Position numbers and translations under genes: made by a program. This document shows, piece after piece, positions 27,401 through 41,300 of a stretch of 64,000 bases of DNA. This DNA is from Pelecanus crispus (taxonomy: Eukaryota; Chordata; Aves; Pelecaniformes; Pelecanidae), in NCBI RefSeq assembly GCF_030463565.1, contig NC_134644.1:132987388-133051387 (forward strand), in the 5' to 3' direction. Position 1 is the stretch's first letter, and each line of letters starts with the position of its first letter. A model generated the notes under the pieces. That model had not been told where the DNA came from. It searched no databases and saw only the letters and a list, made by a program, of their open reading frames with translations.

Positions 27401-30400
27401 ATGAGGAACCTTTTGGAAAAGCTAGACTTCCTAACAATATCTACTTGATGTTTTGATTAATTTCTACTGCTGAACTTTCTATTCTGTATGTTGAATGTCG
27501 CTTAGAAAAGTCCCATGATATTATTTCCTTTAATCAGAACTTTTTCTTTCTTAGCCTGGAAAAAGAAGGAGGGGATAAGTCTGATACTTTCTGCTCCCTG
27601 TAAGATGTGGCATTTGCACTCTTTGTTAGTCCTACCTTCAATAACTGCATTGATATTTTTGGACACGACATGCAACGTGATCGTGACTAGCAAGTAGGGA
27701 TTTAATCATATTGGCTTCCACAAGTGTTTTCTGTCTCCTAATGTTGTTTGCCTACAGAGCTAATGATAACATTTTCTCCAGTCATCTCAGCTAAGTCTGC
27801 TCTATTGCACACAGCCCTGTTCAGTATGTAACCACATGACATATTCTTGGAACAGAGTAGAATAGGCCATTGTATGGGCTTTTAAGGCTTTGCTGCCTTT
27901 GGTGAATCTCAATATAAATATCTATGGGAAGAAGAGGCAAAAAAAGTTATCCATTCTGTTCATCGTATTTTTTTAACATAATAAAAATTACCAAACTTAG
28001 CTTTAAGTTTATAAAATAAAATATTGCTAAAATGTCAATGTTCAGTCCTACCTTGACTCTAGCCTCAGACATAATGCAAGACAAATTTGGCTTGTAGAAT
28101 AAATAATCATAATATTTTAAAAAATAAATACAAGTAATACATATCTGAAAGATCACTTACAGCAGCAGGGTTCACTTGGTGCTTCATGGGACAAATCCCT
28201 CTGGCCTACCGTATTTCACAAAGGAAACACAGGCAAGACTGCTAGACGAAGCACTTAGAGCTGAAATATTTATGCACTGTACGTACCTAGGGAAAAGTGA
28301 GACCGTCGGCATTTCTTTTCCATACGTATCTGCATGGCCCAACACTTACTGTTACATCAACACAAAACATTGCAGGGGGCCTCAAACTGTAGGCCTCCCA
28401 CCTCAATCCAAGCGCTGTAGCAGACAAGACTGGACCACCTGAAAGGTTTTCATTGTACTGCTTTCAAAGCTATAATGCTTACAGTGTAGGTAGGGTATTT
28501 CCATCCTTCTCCAAAAATAACATATAACTCCAGTGGCTGAGATTTTCAAGGGCGCTTAGGGGAATCAGGCCTGCTGCTGAGGGTTTGCAAGATATTAGAT
28601 CCAAAATCCCTTGATGCTTAGAAAATGCCAGTTGCTATAGCTCATCCAGATATATCTTTTTCTTGAGTGTAGCCCAGACAACAACATGGCCAGACCCCCA
28701 CGTTTGGTATTTCTTTGGATTTCCCTCTGGCACCTGCATATTTGCTTAAGCTCCACTAGCTCCCACTGCCTCAGGGACACAGTCCAGTGCCTTCTATTTA
28801 ACTGAGGAGAAAAAAAAAAAAAAGCTCTGTATTCCTTTTCAATGCATGGCTACCTTCTCAAAGGAAGAGCCCCACATCCCCATGCAATGTCCTTCCCTTT
28901 TTAAAAAAAACTCTCCCATGCAGAGGAAACCCCACAATTCTTTCCCTTCCCCAGGCTCTTTTGCCCAAAGTTTCATCTCTGGAGCACAGCCGGGTGCAAC
29001 AGCTTCAGATGGCCCATTTCGACTCTAGTGGAGCGTGGATGCAGGGTTTTGCCTTGCACTTATAGAGAACCCTTAATGCTGCTGCCGGTACTGTTGTAAG
29101 AGGAGGATATGGGGCTGTAAAACTGTTCATTTTGCTCAATCAGAAAAGCAAATGAGAATATCAGTGTTTGGCTACCACCAGCACCAGATGGAGGTTAGAG
29201 AGAAACAATAAGCAGAACACCACCAATGCACCAGCGTAGTCAGGAGAGGTTGATGAAGTGGCTTGTTCTTCCCCATGATTTCCTGGAGGTGTAGTTGCTC
29301 AGGACTTATAAAATTCTCTTGTTAAATTTAAAGGGCCTTAGGTCAAGTCCATTGTAGTGCTGAGTGCCTTTCCTGTATTCCTGGCAAATAAATCATGTTG
29401 CTTTTTGACATTTTCCCTGCTCAATAAGCAGCTGCTGTGTCATACACAGTGGTGTGAGGCTTGTCAGATTGGTGCAGTCTGAATTAAAGAGCAATTTTAA
29501 CACAAATGCCAGCTTTCTGCAAAAGCCTTCCTTTAAGGGAGACTTGTTCCTTTTACGTTCTCTGCCTCTCTGAGGGGGTCTGTTTATGTAGTGGAATACT
29601 TGTAGATTATAGAAAGGTCCTGTAATTTGGATTTAAACATTTCATTTTAACATTTCATGCGTATTTATATAGTTCCACGTTTTCATATCTTTAAACCACT
29701 TAGATTGGTCTTTTGAAGTCTGGTGGGAACCATATTTGTCACTTCCTCAGAACAAAGTGAGGCAGATGCACAGCACTTTTCCAGCCTTGTTTTGTATTCT
29801 ACAGCCCACGTATGTTGTCTGGACAAAAGCATAAAGTCCAATAAAATTAGCATTGCACAAAACCACATTGAGCTTCCATGACTTCTTATTTTCTTATGTA
29901 AACTTGCCTAGGATTAATTCTTTTAATTAGAGTATAACCTCCTAAGTGACACATATATTGCATGATCTTATTTCTTTCTCAGATATTTCTCTTCTGCAGT
30001 AATATGTTTCTTATCAAGTGAATTTGGGGACTCCCCGCCACCTGTTCAAATGAACTTGTAAAATGAAATGGCAGAATCAAGGAAGTGTATATTAAGCATA
30101 TTCATCACTAAGTCACAAAGCTGCAAAAATATCTGAGATGGCCCTAAAGGTCTCTTTCTCCCCCTGCTTTCCCATGAGGCACTCACCTAAATTCCTTTAT
30201 TGTTCCATGTCTGTTAACAAATGTAATATCCTGGGGTCTATATTATTTTTAATTAGAGTTGGGATTTTTTCTTCTTTCCATATGTTACATTTATCCAGCC
30301 ATAACTTTGTTTTACTTGTTGCTGAATCTGAAGTCAATGAAGTAACACACTTAGCTTTATTTTTAATAAAGAGAATTCATATTTTAGATTCTCTAGATGC

Positions 30401-32253
30401 TCTGCCCAAAATTTCACTTGGTAAAACAAGCTGTGAAACAGCCTTCTGGAACTTGGTAATTTCCTCTCATTCCCAAATTTATTACAGCTGTATATTTTGA
30501 TCAGCAAAGCAAATTAAGACTAGGTTATGCTGGTTTAAACAGAAATATTAACGTGTCATGTATGAATTAATTCACTGCATTCCACAGTGCTAAATGCAAA
30601 TAATTTCATTAGCCAGTTTCTGCCTAATTGAAACAAATATATTTTAGAATTTTCTCAAAATAGTGTTCTATATCCCTTTTAAATTGATTTCTTATATATT
30701 ACATTGCAACAAAGCCATCATTCCACCTTCATTTTAGGTCATTTTGTGTCTGTGACCAATGGTTCAGAAAATTCTACTTTCTTTCAGCAGAAATATCAGC
30801 CTCCAAATTGTATCATAATACAACCTTCAAGATGCACACCAAGGGCAAGAAAATTGTTAAAGTACTCAGCTTCATAACTTCTTTCAGAAATTTCTTTGGC
30901 ATCAAATATGCTATTTGCAGAAATGACCATGACTTTGGTTGTTCTCAGATCAAATTCTTGAGTTTTGAGCCTCTCTTAGGGACATATTAACTTGTTTAAA
31001 GTCACAAGAATATCTCCCCATCTCTCTCCATCTCCCATTCACCACACTGACTGTTACTAAATATTTTTTTTTTTTTACGTTTCTCAGTATTTTTGCACAT
31101 CTCTGGGCCAGTCCATTGACCTGTCTGGAACTCTCCCAGTCAGCAACATCAGCTAAGGACTCTCCTATTTAATAGGTAATAGCCTTGTCTGCTCATGTGT
31201 CTGGGGACCCAAGTAGGGGAAAACAGTTGTTGTGCCTTATTTTGGAGAAAAATGAATACAAAGAAAACAGTTCAATGTTTCGGAAATGACATTTGTTCCC
31301 CATTTCACTCTTGCCTGAACACTCCTACACTTTGTTCAGAGTCAGGAAACAAACTTTCTTTATAAGTGTTGATATTTCCAGAGTCAGAAAATTCTTCCTG
31401 TGGCCAGGAAAAGGCATTGCTGTCCCTTTCCAGTCATGCTGTGGAGCATCGCTGCCACAGCTTTGTTCTGGAAGCCCTGGGCACTGGTCTGGGAAGATGG
31501 GAGCAAGTGCTAATGGCTGACTGGAGGGAGCAACCTCTCTCATCCATCGGGATGTATGCCCTGTTCTGGTGGCAGGGCTGAGCGATGGTGACCTACTCAC
31601 TCACTACACAGCAATATGCATGTGTGGCATATCAGTTAGCATTCATAGCTGTAAAAGCCCTTTCAGCATGTCATTCTCCCATAAAGCTGCAAGTGGACTT
31701 GACAGCCACACTGCAGAACTGGTGGCTCCCAGTGCCATGGCCTCACCTGTCTTTGCAATGTTGTGATCCTTGGAGTTGACCCTGAAGCAAATGTAGTAAG
31801 GTCATTCTTGTTTCAGCTGCAGAATCACCACATAACTGCACATGGCACTATAGTGCTAAGACCTGAGCATAAGCATCGTCTGTATATCCATACTACAGCT
31901 TGCATATATGTTGTACTAGTGACCTAATGCTAAATCAGTCTTCTAGTGACTATAACAAAAGTTAAGCTTTTCCAAAGCAAAACTAGTTGATAACAGCATA
32001 GTGGGGGATGGGAGGCTAGCCGTAGCCCAAGAGATAGTCATTAACTCCTTCAGTATCAGCTCTGTGTTATATCAGATTTATATTATACAGCATAAAAGAA
32101 TGATTCAATATCCAGTAGTGCTTTGGTGTTTGTTCTGTTGAAGTCAATGTGACGTACAGCAGACAAAAATACTCATTAACTTTGTCTCATCTTTACCTGA
32201 AAAGAAGTTGCTTACTCTCAAATAATCACATAGGTTTCAGGATGTCACTCAAT
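24426..32253. other. Intergenic stretch, no gene seen
   Basis: AT-rich unique DNA without a recognisable gene. The 135-codon frame at 26913-27320 and the 120-codon frame at 30138-30500 show no domain and lack splice or promoter context. The short stretch at 30,540-30,660 is rich in homeodomain-type TAATT words and may be regulatory. Confidence 0.55.
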
Positions 32254-32618
32254 ATAGAATCATAGAATCATAGAATCATAGAATCATCTAGGTTGGAAAA
32301 GACCTTTAAGATCATCTAGTCCAACCATTAACCTACACTACCAAGCCCACTCTAGACTAATCAAGGGTAGACCAGACTAAACCATATCCCGAAGTGCCAC
32401 ATCTACCCGTTTTTTAAACGCCTCCAGGGATGGTGACTCCACCACCTCTCTGGGCAGCCTGTTCCAATGCCTGACCACCCTTTCCGTAAAGAAATTTTTC
32501 CTAATTTCCAGTCTAAACCTCCCCTGGCGCAGCTTAAGCCCATTTCCTCTTGTCCTATCGCTAGCTACTTGGGAGAAGAGACCAACACCCACCTCACTAC
32601 AACCTCCTTTCAGGTAGT
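32254..32618 (-). mobile_element. CR1 LINE, 5'-truncated, young
   Basis: Read on the minus strand this is the C-terminal end of the CR1 ORF2 (reverse transcriptase) frame, open for about 80 codons. A short 3' UTR and a tail of four tandem 'tagaatca' octamer-type units follow. Sequence similarity to the 58.9-kb copy stops abruptly at about 32,618, marking the 5' truncation typical of target-primed insertion. No target-site duplication was found, as is usual for CR1. It has a single 3' end, unlike the two composite copies at 42.8 and 59 kb. Confidence 0.95.
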
Positions 32619-34984
32619 ATGACAAATATGACAAAATTAGACTCTACCCTCAGGAAAATCAATAGATTTTCTGTAAATTATTTTAAGATAAATATCTTTT
32701 TGGAAGACCTGAAAAGTTTTTTTACTGTGAAATTGAAGCACCTTGTAAGACCCTCCAGAATGCTAAAGCATAATGAAACAGAAAGTCATTTCTAAATGTA
32801 CAGGCTTTCCTTATATTTTGGGGACAACATTTTATGGCAGTTGCACTTCTGGATTCTAGTGAAGAATATGGCCCTTTGTGTCATTTTAACATCTTGCACG
32901 AATCTCAGTAGACAGACTCTATAATCCAACAATCACAATCAATGCCTTGTTATGCCGTTGAACAGAAAAAGGGTTCTTTGACAGGATGATTCGGTGTTAT
33001 ACATGCTAATGTGAGCCATAGCATCTGCAGAACAGCTCATGAATACCCCAATACTGTTCAGCACTCTAGTCAGAGATGTGTTTTACTTAGCTATAGTGCC
33101 AAGATGCTGTTTCATTAACCTTATTTCTCTTTCTTTTCTTTAAGGCATAATTCTGTTGTAGCTTAGACTCACCAGGATACGTCATGGATACCAAGTAGAG
33201 TAAATAGTATTAACACAATATGCACACTCTGTGCTTCCAATTTCCATGCTTCACACAGGAAGATGTGTAATGACTAAAGTCTGACAGTTTAATTTATTCA
33301 GCCCTATTAGACTGGTTTCTTAAAAACCCCTTCAATTTCAGATTCATTTTCCTTTTCTTAAACCATGAAGAAGGAAGTAATTTACTTCCATCCTGCCTTA
33401 ATTTTTAACTGACCTGTACTGCATACAGTTAATGGAAGAGCTCAGATTTTTCAAATGTCAACAGGGACCCTGTCTCTAGTCTATATTTAAAATTCTGACC
33501 ACTTCTTGGTATTGACCTCATGCCACGGTTTCTCAAAGTCAAAGAACAAATGAGTTAAATGTATATTCAGAAAATTAACAAATTCAGAAATACTGTATTA
33601 GAAGTAAGTTTCCAGGATGCAATGTTTGTTATAACAGGAAGGAAGCTGTTTCATCTTCGATTTTAGCAAAATTAAAAACAAAACAAAAGATAATCTATAC
33701 TATATCAGAAGTTGATGGAAATAAATAAATTGCAAAAATTGGCAAATATTAGTATATGCTTCTGGAACAGAACTTTTTCAGAGAAACCTTACGTAAAACC
33801 TCAGTTCAAGTCTCCATCACAGATCTGCACTGTAATCCTAAGCAAATCACTTATGACCAGATTTTTCAAAGTATTTAGACACTAAATCCTATTAGACATT
33901 TTTCTGTGTCTGTAGCCACTTAAGTAACTTTGAAAAAAATCAGCCTCATCTCCCCTGCAGGGAGGATAGACATGCTGACTTTGCTCAGAGAGGTAGTGGT
34001 AAGTACATTAAATATGGGAGTAACTGATAACTTTGGTAAAATAAAACACAAACAAAGAAAGTTTGTTTGTAAATCTCAACTCTCCAACATTCACAGAGCT
34101 CAATTTTGAATTTTGCTTTGTACAGTCTTGATTGTTGATTTCTAGCAAACTTCCCCTTCAGTTGTAACAAAAGGTACAATAACTAACTATGTCAGAATAG
34201 CTAACCTGTACAGATCACATTACAGCCTGAAGGCTCTCAAAGTTTGTCTACACATGAAAAAGTTTTGGACTGTGCTACCAGCATAATTATTCTGATGACT
34301 GAACTGATCCTGTTACATTATGCCTCTTTCAACACTCTTATTTTTAACCCCTTCTAACGTATTGTAACCTAAATCAAAATCCCCAAATTTCTTACTTGAA
34401 CTTTTTGTAAGGTTAGAATATTCACTTAAAGATGGGTAAGTCATGATACTATTTTTATCACACACTAAGAATACACATGAACAGTTATCACCATGCGGTT
34501 GATGAGTAGCAACTCATCAAGTCGCAGATCATAATCCTGAATCCTGTAATCCACACTTCATCTTAAACCGGCATACACTTTTCACACAATCAAGCCTCTA
34601 CACTCCAGTACGAATTCCACATACTGCCATCCTTGGTTAGCATCGAAAGCAGCTTCTGATGAGTGAAATGATCCAGAAGTTCAACTATGCAATCCAGTAT
34701 TCCACTCACATTCGGACAGAGGTAGAGGAGTTTTGAAAACTCAGGGGATATTTAGACAAGTAAATTGAGCTTAATGTCATTACTGACAAAAGAAATGCAG
34801 AAAGGTCTCTCAACAGCCGAAAATGTGCTCATTTTTAATTACTTAATGCAGTGATACTCTGTTGGGTAATTCAACATGTTTTTCCCTTTTCTTTTATTTC
34901 ACAATAAAATCGGTTCGTTTGATTCCTAATACAAATGTAGCATCTAATTGCTTCACAGACATGCTGTGCCAGTGGTGTCACTAC

Positions 34985-35002
34985 AAAAAAAAAAAAAAAA
35001 AA
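34985..35002. repeat. Poly-A tract (A18)
   Basis: An uninterrupted run of 18 A with no recognisable parent element. Confidence 0.95.
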
Positions 35003-37213
35003 TCTCTGTTGATCAAAGATCTCTATCTTGTTATTGTTTCCCTCCTGGAAGTGGTATGCTGATAGAGCTCAGTCACAGCATTCACTCTGGCTCTGCTAGA
35101 CCAATGTCAATATATCTGAAGGTGGTGTGGCTTGCTAATATCTTTCATTCCTGGGCCAATGCCAGCTACTTGGTGAAGCTAGCAATATTGAATGTAATTC
35201 CACAGTCACAAGTGTAGAGATACATAAAAGCATCCCTTAACAAATCAACAGTTTCTAGTAGTGCCCAAGCTTGCAAAATTTGAGAGCAAATTGAATAAAA
35301 ATCCAGTAGAATAAGAAGCTGATACCATGTAATACCAAGTAATTTCAAACAAGGCCAAAAATGCCCTATAGCCACTGACTACTTGTGCAGCCACACATGA
35401 GATTTGGACTATGCAAAACATTTAATGGGGAAGAGTCTTTCCAGAGAGCTTGGCTCCATCATAACGACACTGCCTCTGAATATCCACCTTGGGAAGGTTT
35501 TGCCTGTACTAGTCTCTCATCACGCAGCATTACAGAGTACACTGGAAAATTATGAGTGTTCAAGACTCCTTTTTTAATGTGCTTTTCACTTAAATGCAAA
35601 ACTAGTCAGAGAGAGGAATCAAAGTTTACATAAACGCACTAGAGGAAACTCCCAACAACCTGTTTTTTGAAGGCAGGCTGACCCATGAACAGCTTGTAGC
35701 TCCTAAATGGCAAATCTGTATAAAAACATGAGTTCACTCTTCAGCAGTTCTTTTAGTAATGTAAGTCCCGCTAATGTTGCTTGTCAGTGCTGCAGCAGCC
35801 AGCAGCCCTTCACCGATAAGTGGTGAATGAGAGGATGTCCAGCTTCATGAATCACCAGGGTACATACAAACCTCCCTCACTGTCCATCCTGGGACTGTTT
35901 TGACCATACTCTCACTAGCTAGACTGAAAACTGTTAGCAGACATATTTGACAAAAACATTTTTTCACATCGGACAATCTGAAATGTAGTGCCACAGCAAG
36001 GCTGGTAACAAGATAGTGCCTTCACTCAGGGGTGAATTACTAGGTTATTAGGTGAATTTTGGAGAACCTCAATAGTATTTTCACAGTCATCTGTGGGGAA
36101 GAAGAACAATGAGGCAGGACTGCAGAAATGCCTAACCCTCTCCCATTATAAATACAGTTGGGCAGAAATGTCTCACTCGAGTGATTTTTCACCTACAAAA
36201 CGCCAGATTGTCAGAACTGACATGTTAGTGAGGAAAGGGCTTTGGTTTCAACAAATATCTGTTCCTGAAAATATTTTGGGGAAAAAACACCACATTTTGA
36301 ACCCACCAAAATATCTATTAGCATCTTTATTAATCAGGAGATTCTAACTCTCCTCTTCTAAGTTACCTATTTTGAAATTCAAGCTACTTCAAGCTATATA
36401 AACTAACCAACCAAGAAATCATAAAAAATAAATGACCTATTTAATTTTGCTCATTGATATTTTTCAAGATTTTAATTTTTCATCCTGATTTCAGCAAGGG
36501 CCAAAACTGATATTAAAAAAGGACACGAGCGGAAGAAAAACATTTTCCTTCCAAATATAAGTTGTAGTTGACTCCCAGCTACTCTAGTTTGCAGAAATCT
36601 GCAAGCATCAACCTACCAGCTTATGCCATACCAGATGACCTTGCTTGGCATTCCTGTGCTTTTGCTTTGTACAGAGCACTTCAAATATTCACTAAGACAT
36701 CTCTTTTTCCAGGATTCTTTCTTTATAGACATTTTTCAGGTGATGTCTTTTCCCAAAGTTCACATATAGTGTAACAGCACAGGTGGTGTTCATCATCTCT
36801 CAACTTGCAAGGTGTGGCAGGTTCTAGGACTCCACCATGGGCTGTCACTGCTAATGCAGATTAATGGGAGGGAGATTTGTAGATCCAGGTTTCTATCATT
36901 TGTCTGTAAGTGCCTAGGAGATACTGTTGTAGCTGCTGAGTGGCTGCCAACAGCTGCCTCTTGTTATTCACCTCCTTTAATTCTTCTTTCCCTCCTCATT
37001 GCTTCCATTTACTGTTTCAGTAATGAGGGAAGATTAAAGAACTGCCAAGGATAAGAAATGCAAAATGCAGAAATGAAAGGAAAGGTTACATGGACAGGAT
37101 GCCTGTAGATGACTTTCTAGAGCTTGTGCTGAGTTAAAGGTCAGAAGCTTAAGTGGATGGGAATGAAGTATTGCCCATGTTCCCTGGTACACTCTCATTT
37201 CACTCTCCAAAAG

Positions 37214-37233
37214 AAAAAAAAAAAAAAAAAAAA
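37214..37233. repeat. Poly-A tract (A20)
   Basis: An uninterrupted run of 20 A directly after an AAAAG word, with no recognisable parent element. Confidence 0.95.
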
Positions 37234-38239
37234 TCAGGTCAAACTGTGTTCCAAAAAGGAAGAAGTAATAAAATGATAAAAGAAACAAAGACCAACAGGA
37301 ATAAGTATCCCTTGGGGTCTAGAACACAGCTGAAATATGTTATTTTTTTCTAGATGTGTCTTTCCAAGAATTACTCTACAGCTAGATTCTTTATTTTAAA
37401 AAAGACAAAATTTCAGTTGTTTCCAAAAGAACCAGGGACTTAATAACATTTTAAAACAGTGCAAATAATGTGAAAGTCAGCAAGCATGAGAACCGTGTAT
37501 AATTCTACTTATAAGAGACAGAAATCTGACAAATTAATTCATTGCAATTACCACTAGCAAATTAAAGAACAATTTAGTATTTCCTGGGATTAAATTCCTT
37601 ATGATGTGCTGCCTGTATTTCAACCAATGTTCCCTAACAAACATCTCACCTTAACCTATGGTAGACCTGTGCACTGACAGACAGGAGGAAAAAAGACTCA
37701 AGGACAACTGATGCTTTCCACAACTGGGTAACCATGAGACACTTCTATTAAGAGCACTCTGTGGGAAATATATATTTCTTTGAATAATTTACAGAACAAA
37801 TGATTCCATTTCAGATAACAATTTGAAGTGGTAGAGATGCAGAGACTATTTCTCTACAATTTTTTTTTCAAGTGCCTGCCGTACAATGCAACTGTAAGTT
37901 CACAGGTGTGAACTATACTGAAGCCACCTCAACTTGACCTTTAGTTCATCGGTAGCATTTTGTCAAAACTTCTAAGAATTCCCATCACTGCTATGTAACA
38001 CATTGATAACCTGTTTGCATGAACCAGTGGAGGATGCTATATATTGTCTTTTTGTTCTCTGTGTATATAGAACTTAGTACTATGTCACCTTGGTACACAG
38101 CTAAAGCTTTTAACCCCCACAGCAGTAAGACAATAATATTTAAAATTAGAAAGTGATGTAGTAATGATATCAGCTGGGGGGAAAAGTTTTGAAGTGTTGG
38201 CTTTAAAGCCGAGTGTGTAGATCCTGCTTACTGTTGTAT

Positions 38240-38255
38240 CAGCACCACCTACTGG
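38240..38255 (-). promoter_or_regulatory. CTCF-like motif
   Basis: Read on the minus strand, CCAGTAGGTGGTGCTG matches the CTCF core (CCASYAGRKGGCRS) at all but one position (T for C in GGC). A single weak match in a 64-kb window is not rare by chance, so occupancy is not implied. Confidence 0.3.
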
Positions 38256-38331
38256 TATTTCACACCCTTTTTTTTTGCAATGCTGTCAGGAAGTTTTCCC
38301 TTGACATTTCATTTGAGCTCTAAAAATACTT

Positions 38332-38344
38332 GGGGGGGGGGGGG
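38332..38344. repeat. G13 homopolymer
   Basis: Thirteen consecutive G, in an otherwise AT-rich stretch about 75 bp from the CTCF-like motif. Runs of this kind are prone to length error in assemblies. Confidence 0.9.
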
Positions 38345-41300
38345 CATTAAAAAGAAAGTTTGTTTTTTCCTAAACTGTTTTGAGAGCACACAGAATAATT
38401 TGTGCTGATGTTATTTGTTGTACGGAGAATAGAATAAGACGCTTATCCAAATCTCTCAGTTCCTGAGTTAGGCAAACCTTGCTCTGAAAGTAGTAGGGAG
38501 GATCTGGAGAGTCGACTTCTGGTTTGCATAATTTTTTCACATGCAATCTAGTTCATCATATTTTTGCAACTGAAACAAAATTGGATTCATCAGCACCGTG
38601 AATGATTCTGAAAAGATTTGTATACACACTTCATTTCACCTATTGTGACTGTAAATAGTCCCAGCATTTCAAAGGAAGGATTCATCTCACCTAACACAGT
38701 CACATCCAGGGGTATGTCCCTGATCAGCTGAGTGGGTCTGACCAGATACGACTGCCACAGCTTGTCACAGAAACTCCTCCTTGCTATTCTTCCAACAGCA
38801 CAGTACATGCCATGCTGAGATTGAGGCGCCTCAGCAACCCCAGAGTGAAATCAACAGGTATCAAGAGGGGGTATGCATCCCATGCTGAAAGAGGCTTCAA
38901 TGACCCTTCTGAGGTCTCTCCACTGATTGCAATAGGTGTTCTACCAAGGTGACAGCTAGCATGAAATGCAAATGCAAGCTGAAGTTCATGTGGGACTGAC
39001 ACTAGCAGCTGTATCTACAGAAGGCCTATATATCTCTACATTTTAGACACATTAAATTACTGCTAGTTGCATGTTATTTTCCTGAAGGGACTGCCAGGGG
39101 AGTGGCATGAGATTGTACTGTTGTTAAAAACAGCAGGAATGTAGATATTCAAGATCAGGAGACATTTCAAAGGTCATCAAATCCACTCCGCCTCTATCAT
39201 TAGCTGATATATCAACTTTTTTACTAAATTGAAGTTGAATTCTACTTTCTTTTTGCTAGATATCCAAGTCTAGCAAATAGATGCCCAAGTGAAGCAGAGA
39301 GAACATATTCATGCACCAGAAGAGGGAAATGTAGGGATAATGAAGTCTGTTCATTCTTCTGAAAGGCAGCCAGCCAGCCATGCAGGATACATGCAGCTCT
39401 GGACAAGCCACAGCAGATGATGTCCTTGGTCCAAGTGATGGGTCAAAATAGGTAGCTAAGAGACATGGCAGGGGAGATAGGACATTGCAATGCAATGGGG
39501 ACACAAAAACGTTAATGGTACTAACAGAAGGGGCTGGAGGTACTGAAAGGATGTTAGGGAGGACGGGAGAAAGGAAGAACATGATATTTTGGGTTGAAAC
39601 TGGAGAGGAATATAATGAGAGGAGGTATAAAGGGAGAAATGGAAATAGGGAATGCAGGATATAGATTTGTGGGAACTTGGCTTCCTTAGTTCTGTGGAAG
39701 TTTGTCTAATATTTTTATTATTGCAGCTTCCCCCGTGGCAGAGGCGGTGGGAGGTCTGTTGCAGACACACAGCCTGTAGACTTGCTCTTACATCAATGTA
39801 AATATGCCCTCACTGCTTTTCCTCATCAAGATGTTTTCCTACTGCAATCTCTTAAATCTGTTTTACAGCATCTGCTGTGCTACAGACCAACTGTCAAACC
39901 TCTGAAACCTTTGTCTTTTTCTGTACTTTGCCTCTGTACCCACTAGTTGCCCTGAGGGAGGCAAGGGGATGGTTACTGGAGCACCAAAATGAAGTAAACA
40001 TACATTAGCACTGGCAGGATTAATTTAAATATCCTGATTTTCAGAGCATCTTCAGGAATAATAGAAAGACTGTATTTTAAAATACCCTTAAAAATGTAAG
40101 AAAATACCTACTTTGCTTTTTATTTCACATGTATTGTATGTGGAAGATTCCTCTGATATCCTTGAATACCTTTCTTCTTTCCGATGTGTGCTTGAACCCT
40201 TTGGTCATATAGTGTTAACTGCAAAGTTAAGGTTGTCAGGGATCCAAATGACTTGTATGTTCCTTTCAAAGGTATTGAATTGGCCAGCCTCATTTTGTCC
40301 ACTAACTGGAAGCAGTTCAGTTCTGCTCTTGTATGCTACAACTGGAGCCGTAGTTTTTGGGCTTTTCTTTTTTTCTCATTTGTCTTCTCTCTTCATCTTT
40401 CATTTTATTCTACTGTTTCTGTTTTGTTAGAAAACCTCACACATGTGCAATTCTTGTCAAATAAAAGCCAAATACCTGTCACTTGTAGATCCCGTAACTG
40501 AATGGTACATTATTAAATCTTTTCAATATCCTACGTAAATATAACCAGCAAAAAAAACCCCCATTGTCAGTGATGAAATATTTGGAGACAACCAAACAGC
40601 AGTAGGAAAATGAAGACACTGTTGCTGGTTTGCAATTATTGTAATATAACGTCTGTAACAAAATCCAATGCAAATTGCAGTTAAGCCAAGAAATTCTAGG
40701 TTGAATTGACGATGAAATGACAGCACATTAGACCTCAACAAAAACAAAAAGCCTGTTAAAGTATTTTAACATACTGAGTTTGAGAAGTGTAGAGCTTTAG
40801 AAATTAGTAATACTGATATATTTTTAATGGCCTGTGTTCTGTTTGCTTTGGTGGTGATTTTTTTTTAAATACAAATGTGAATCTCTCAGCCCCTAAGAAA
40901 TTTCCTTTGATTTATCATACAATGTTATCAGTTGTAAAACAGCTGGTACATTGTGACCATGAGCCATGACAACCCATTGTGTTCACCCCAAACTTTTCTT
41001 TTTCCTACGTTATTTTCTATGGGAAGTTTCCCTCTAACACAGTTCACTCCACAGCCATGAAGCACAGAGGTCCTCCTCCCTATTGCACTCCTCCCTTTCC
41101 CGCACAAGCTCCATGGGACTGCAGCTCCTGGAGAAGCAATAAAACCAGGGAATTACCTGCTGACTGCTACTCACAAAACCAGTCTTACAGGACTCATTCA
41201 TTTGGTGTTTGAGTAAGAAAGATAGAAGTTTTCTAATCAAGAAGACGTTATACTTCACTGTGACTCCAGAAGTGCCTTTAAAAGTTTTTATCTTGCATAT

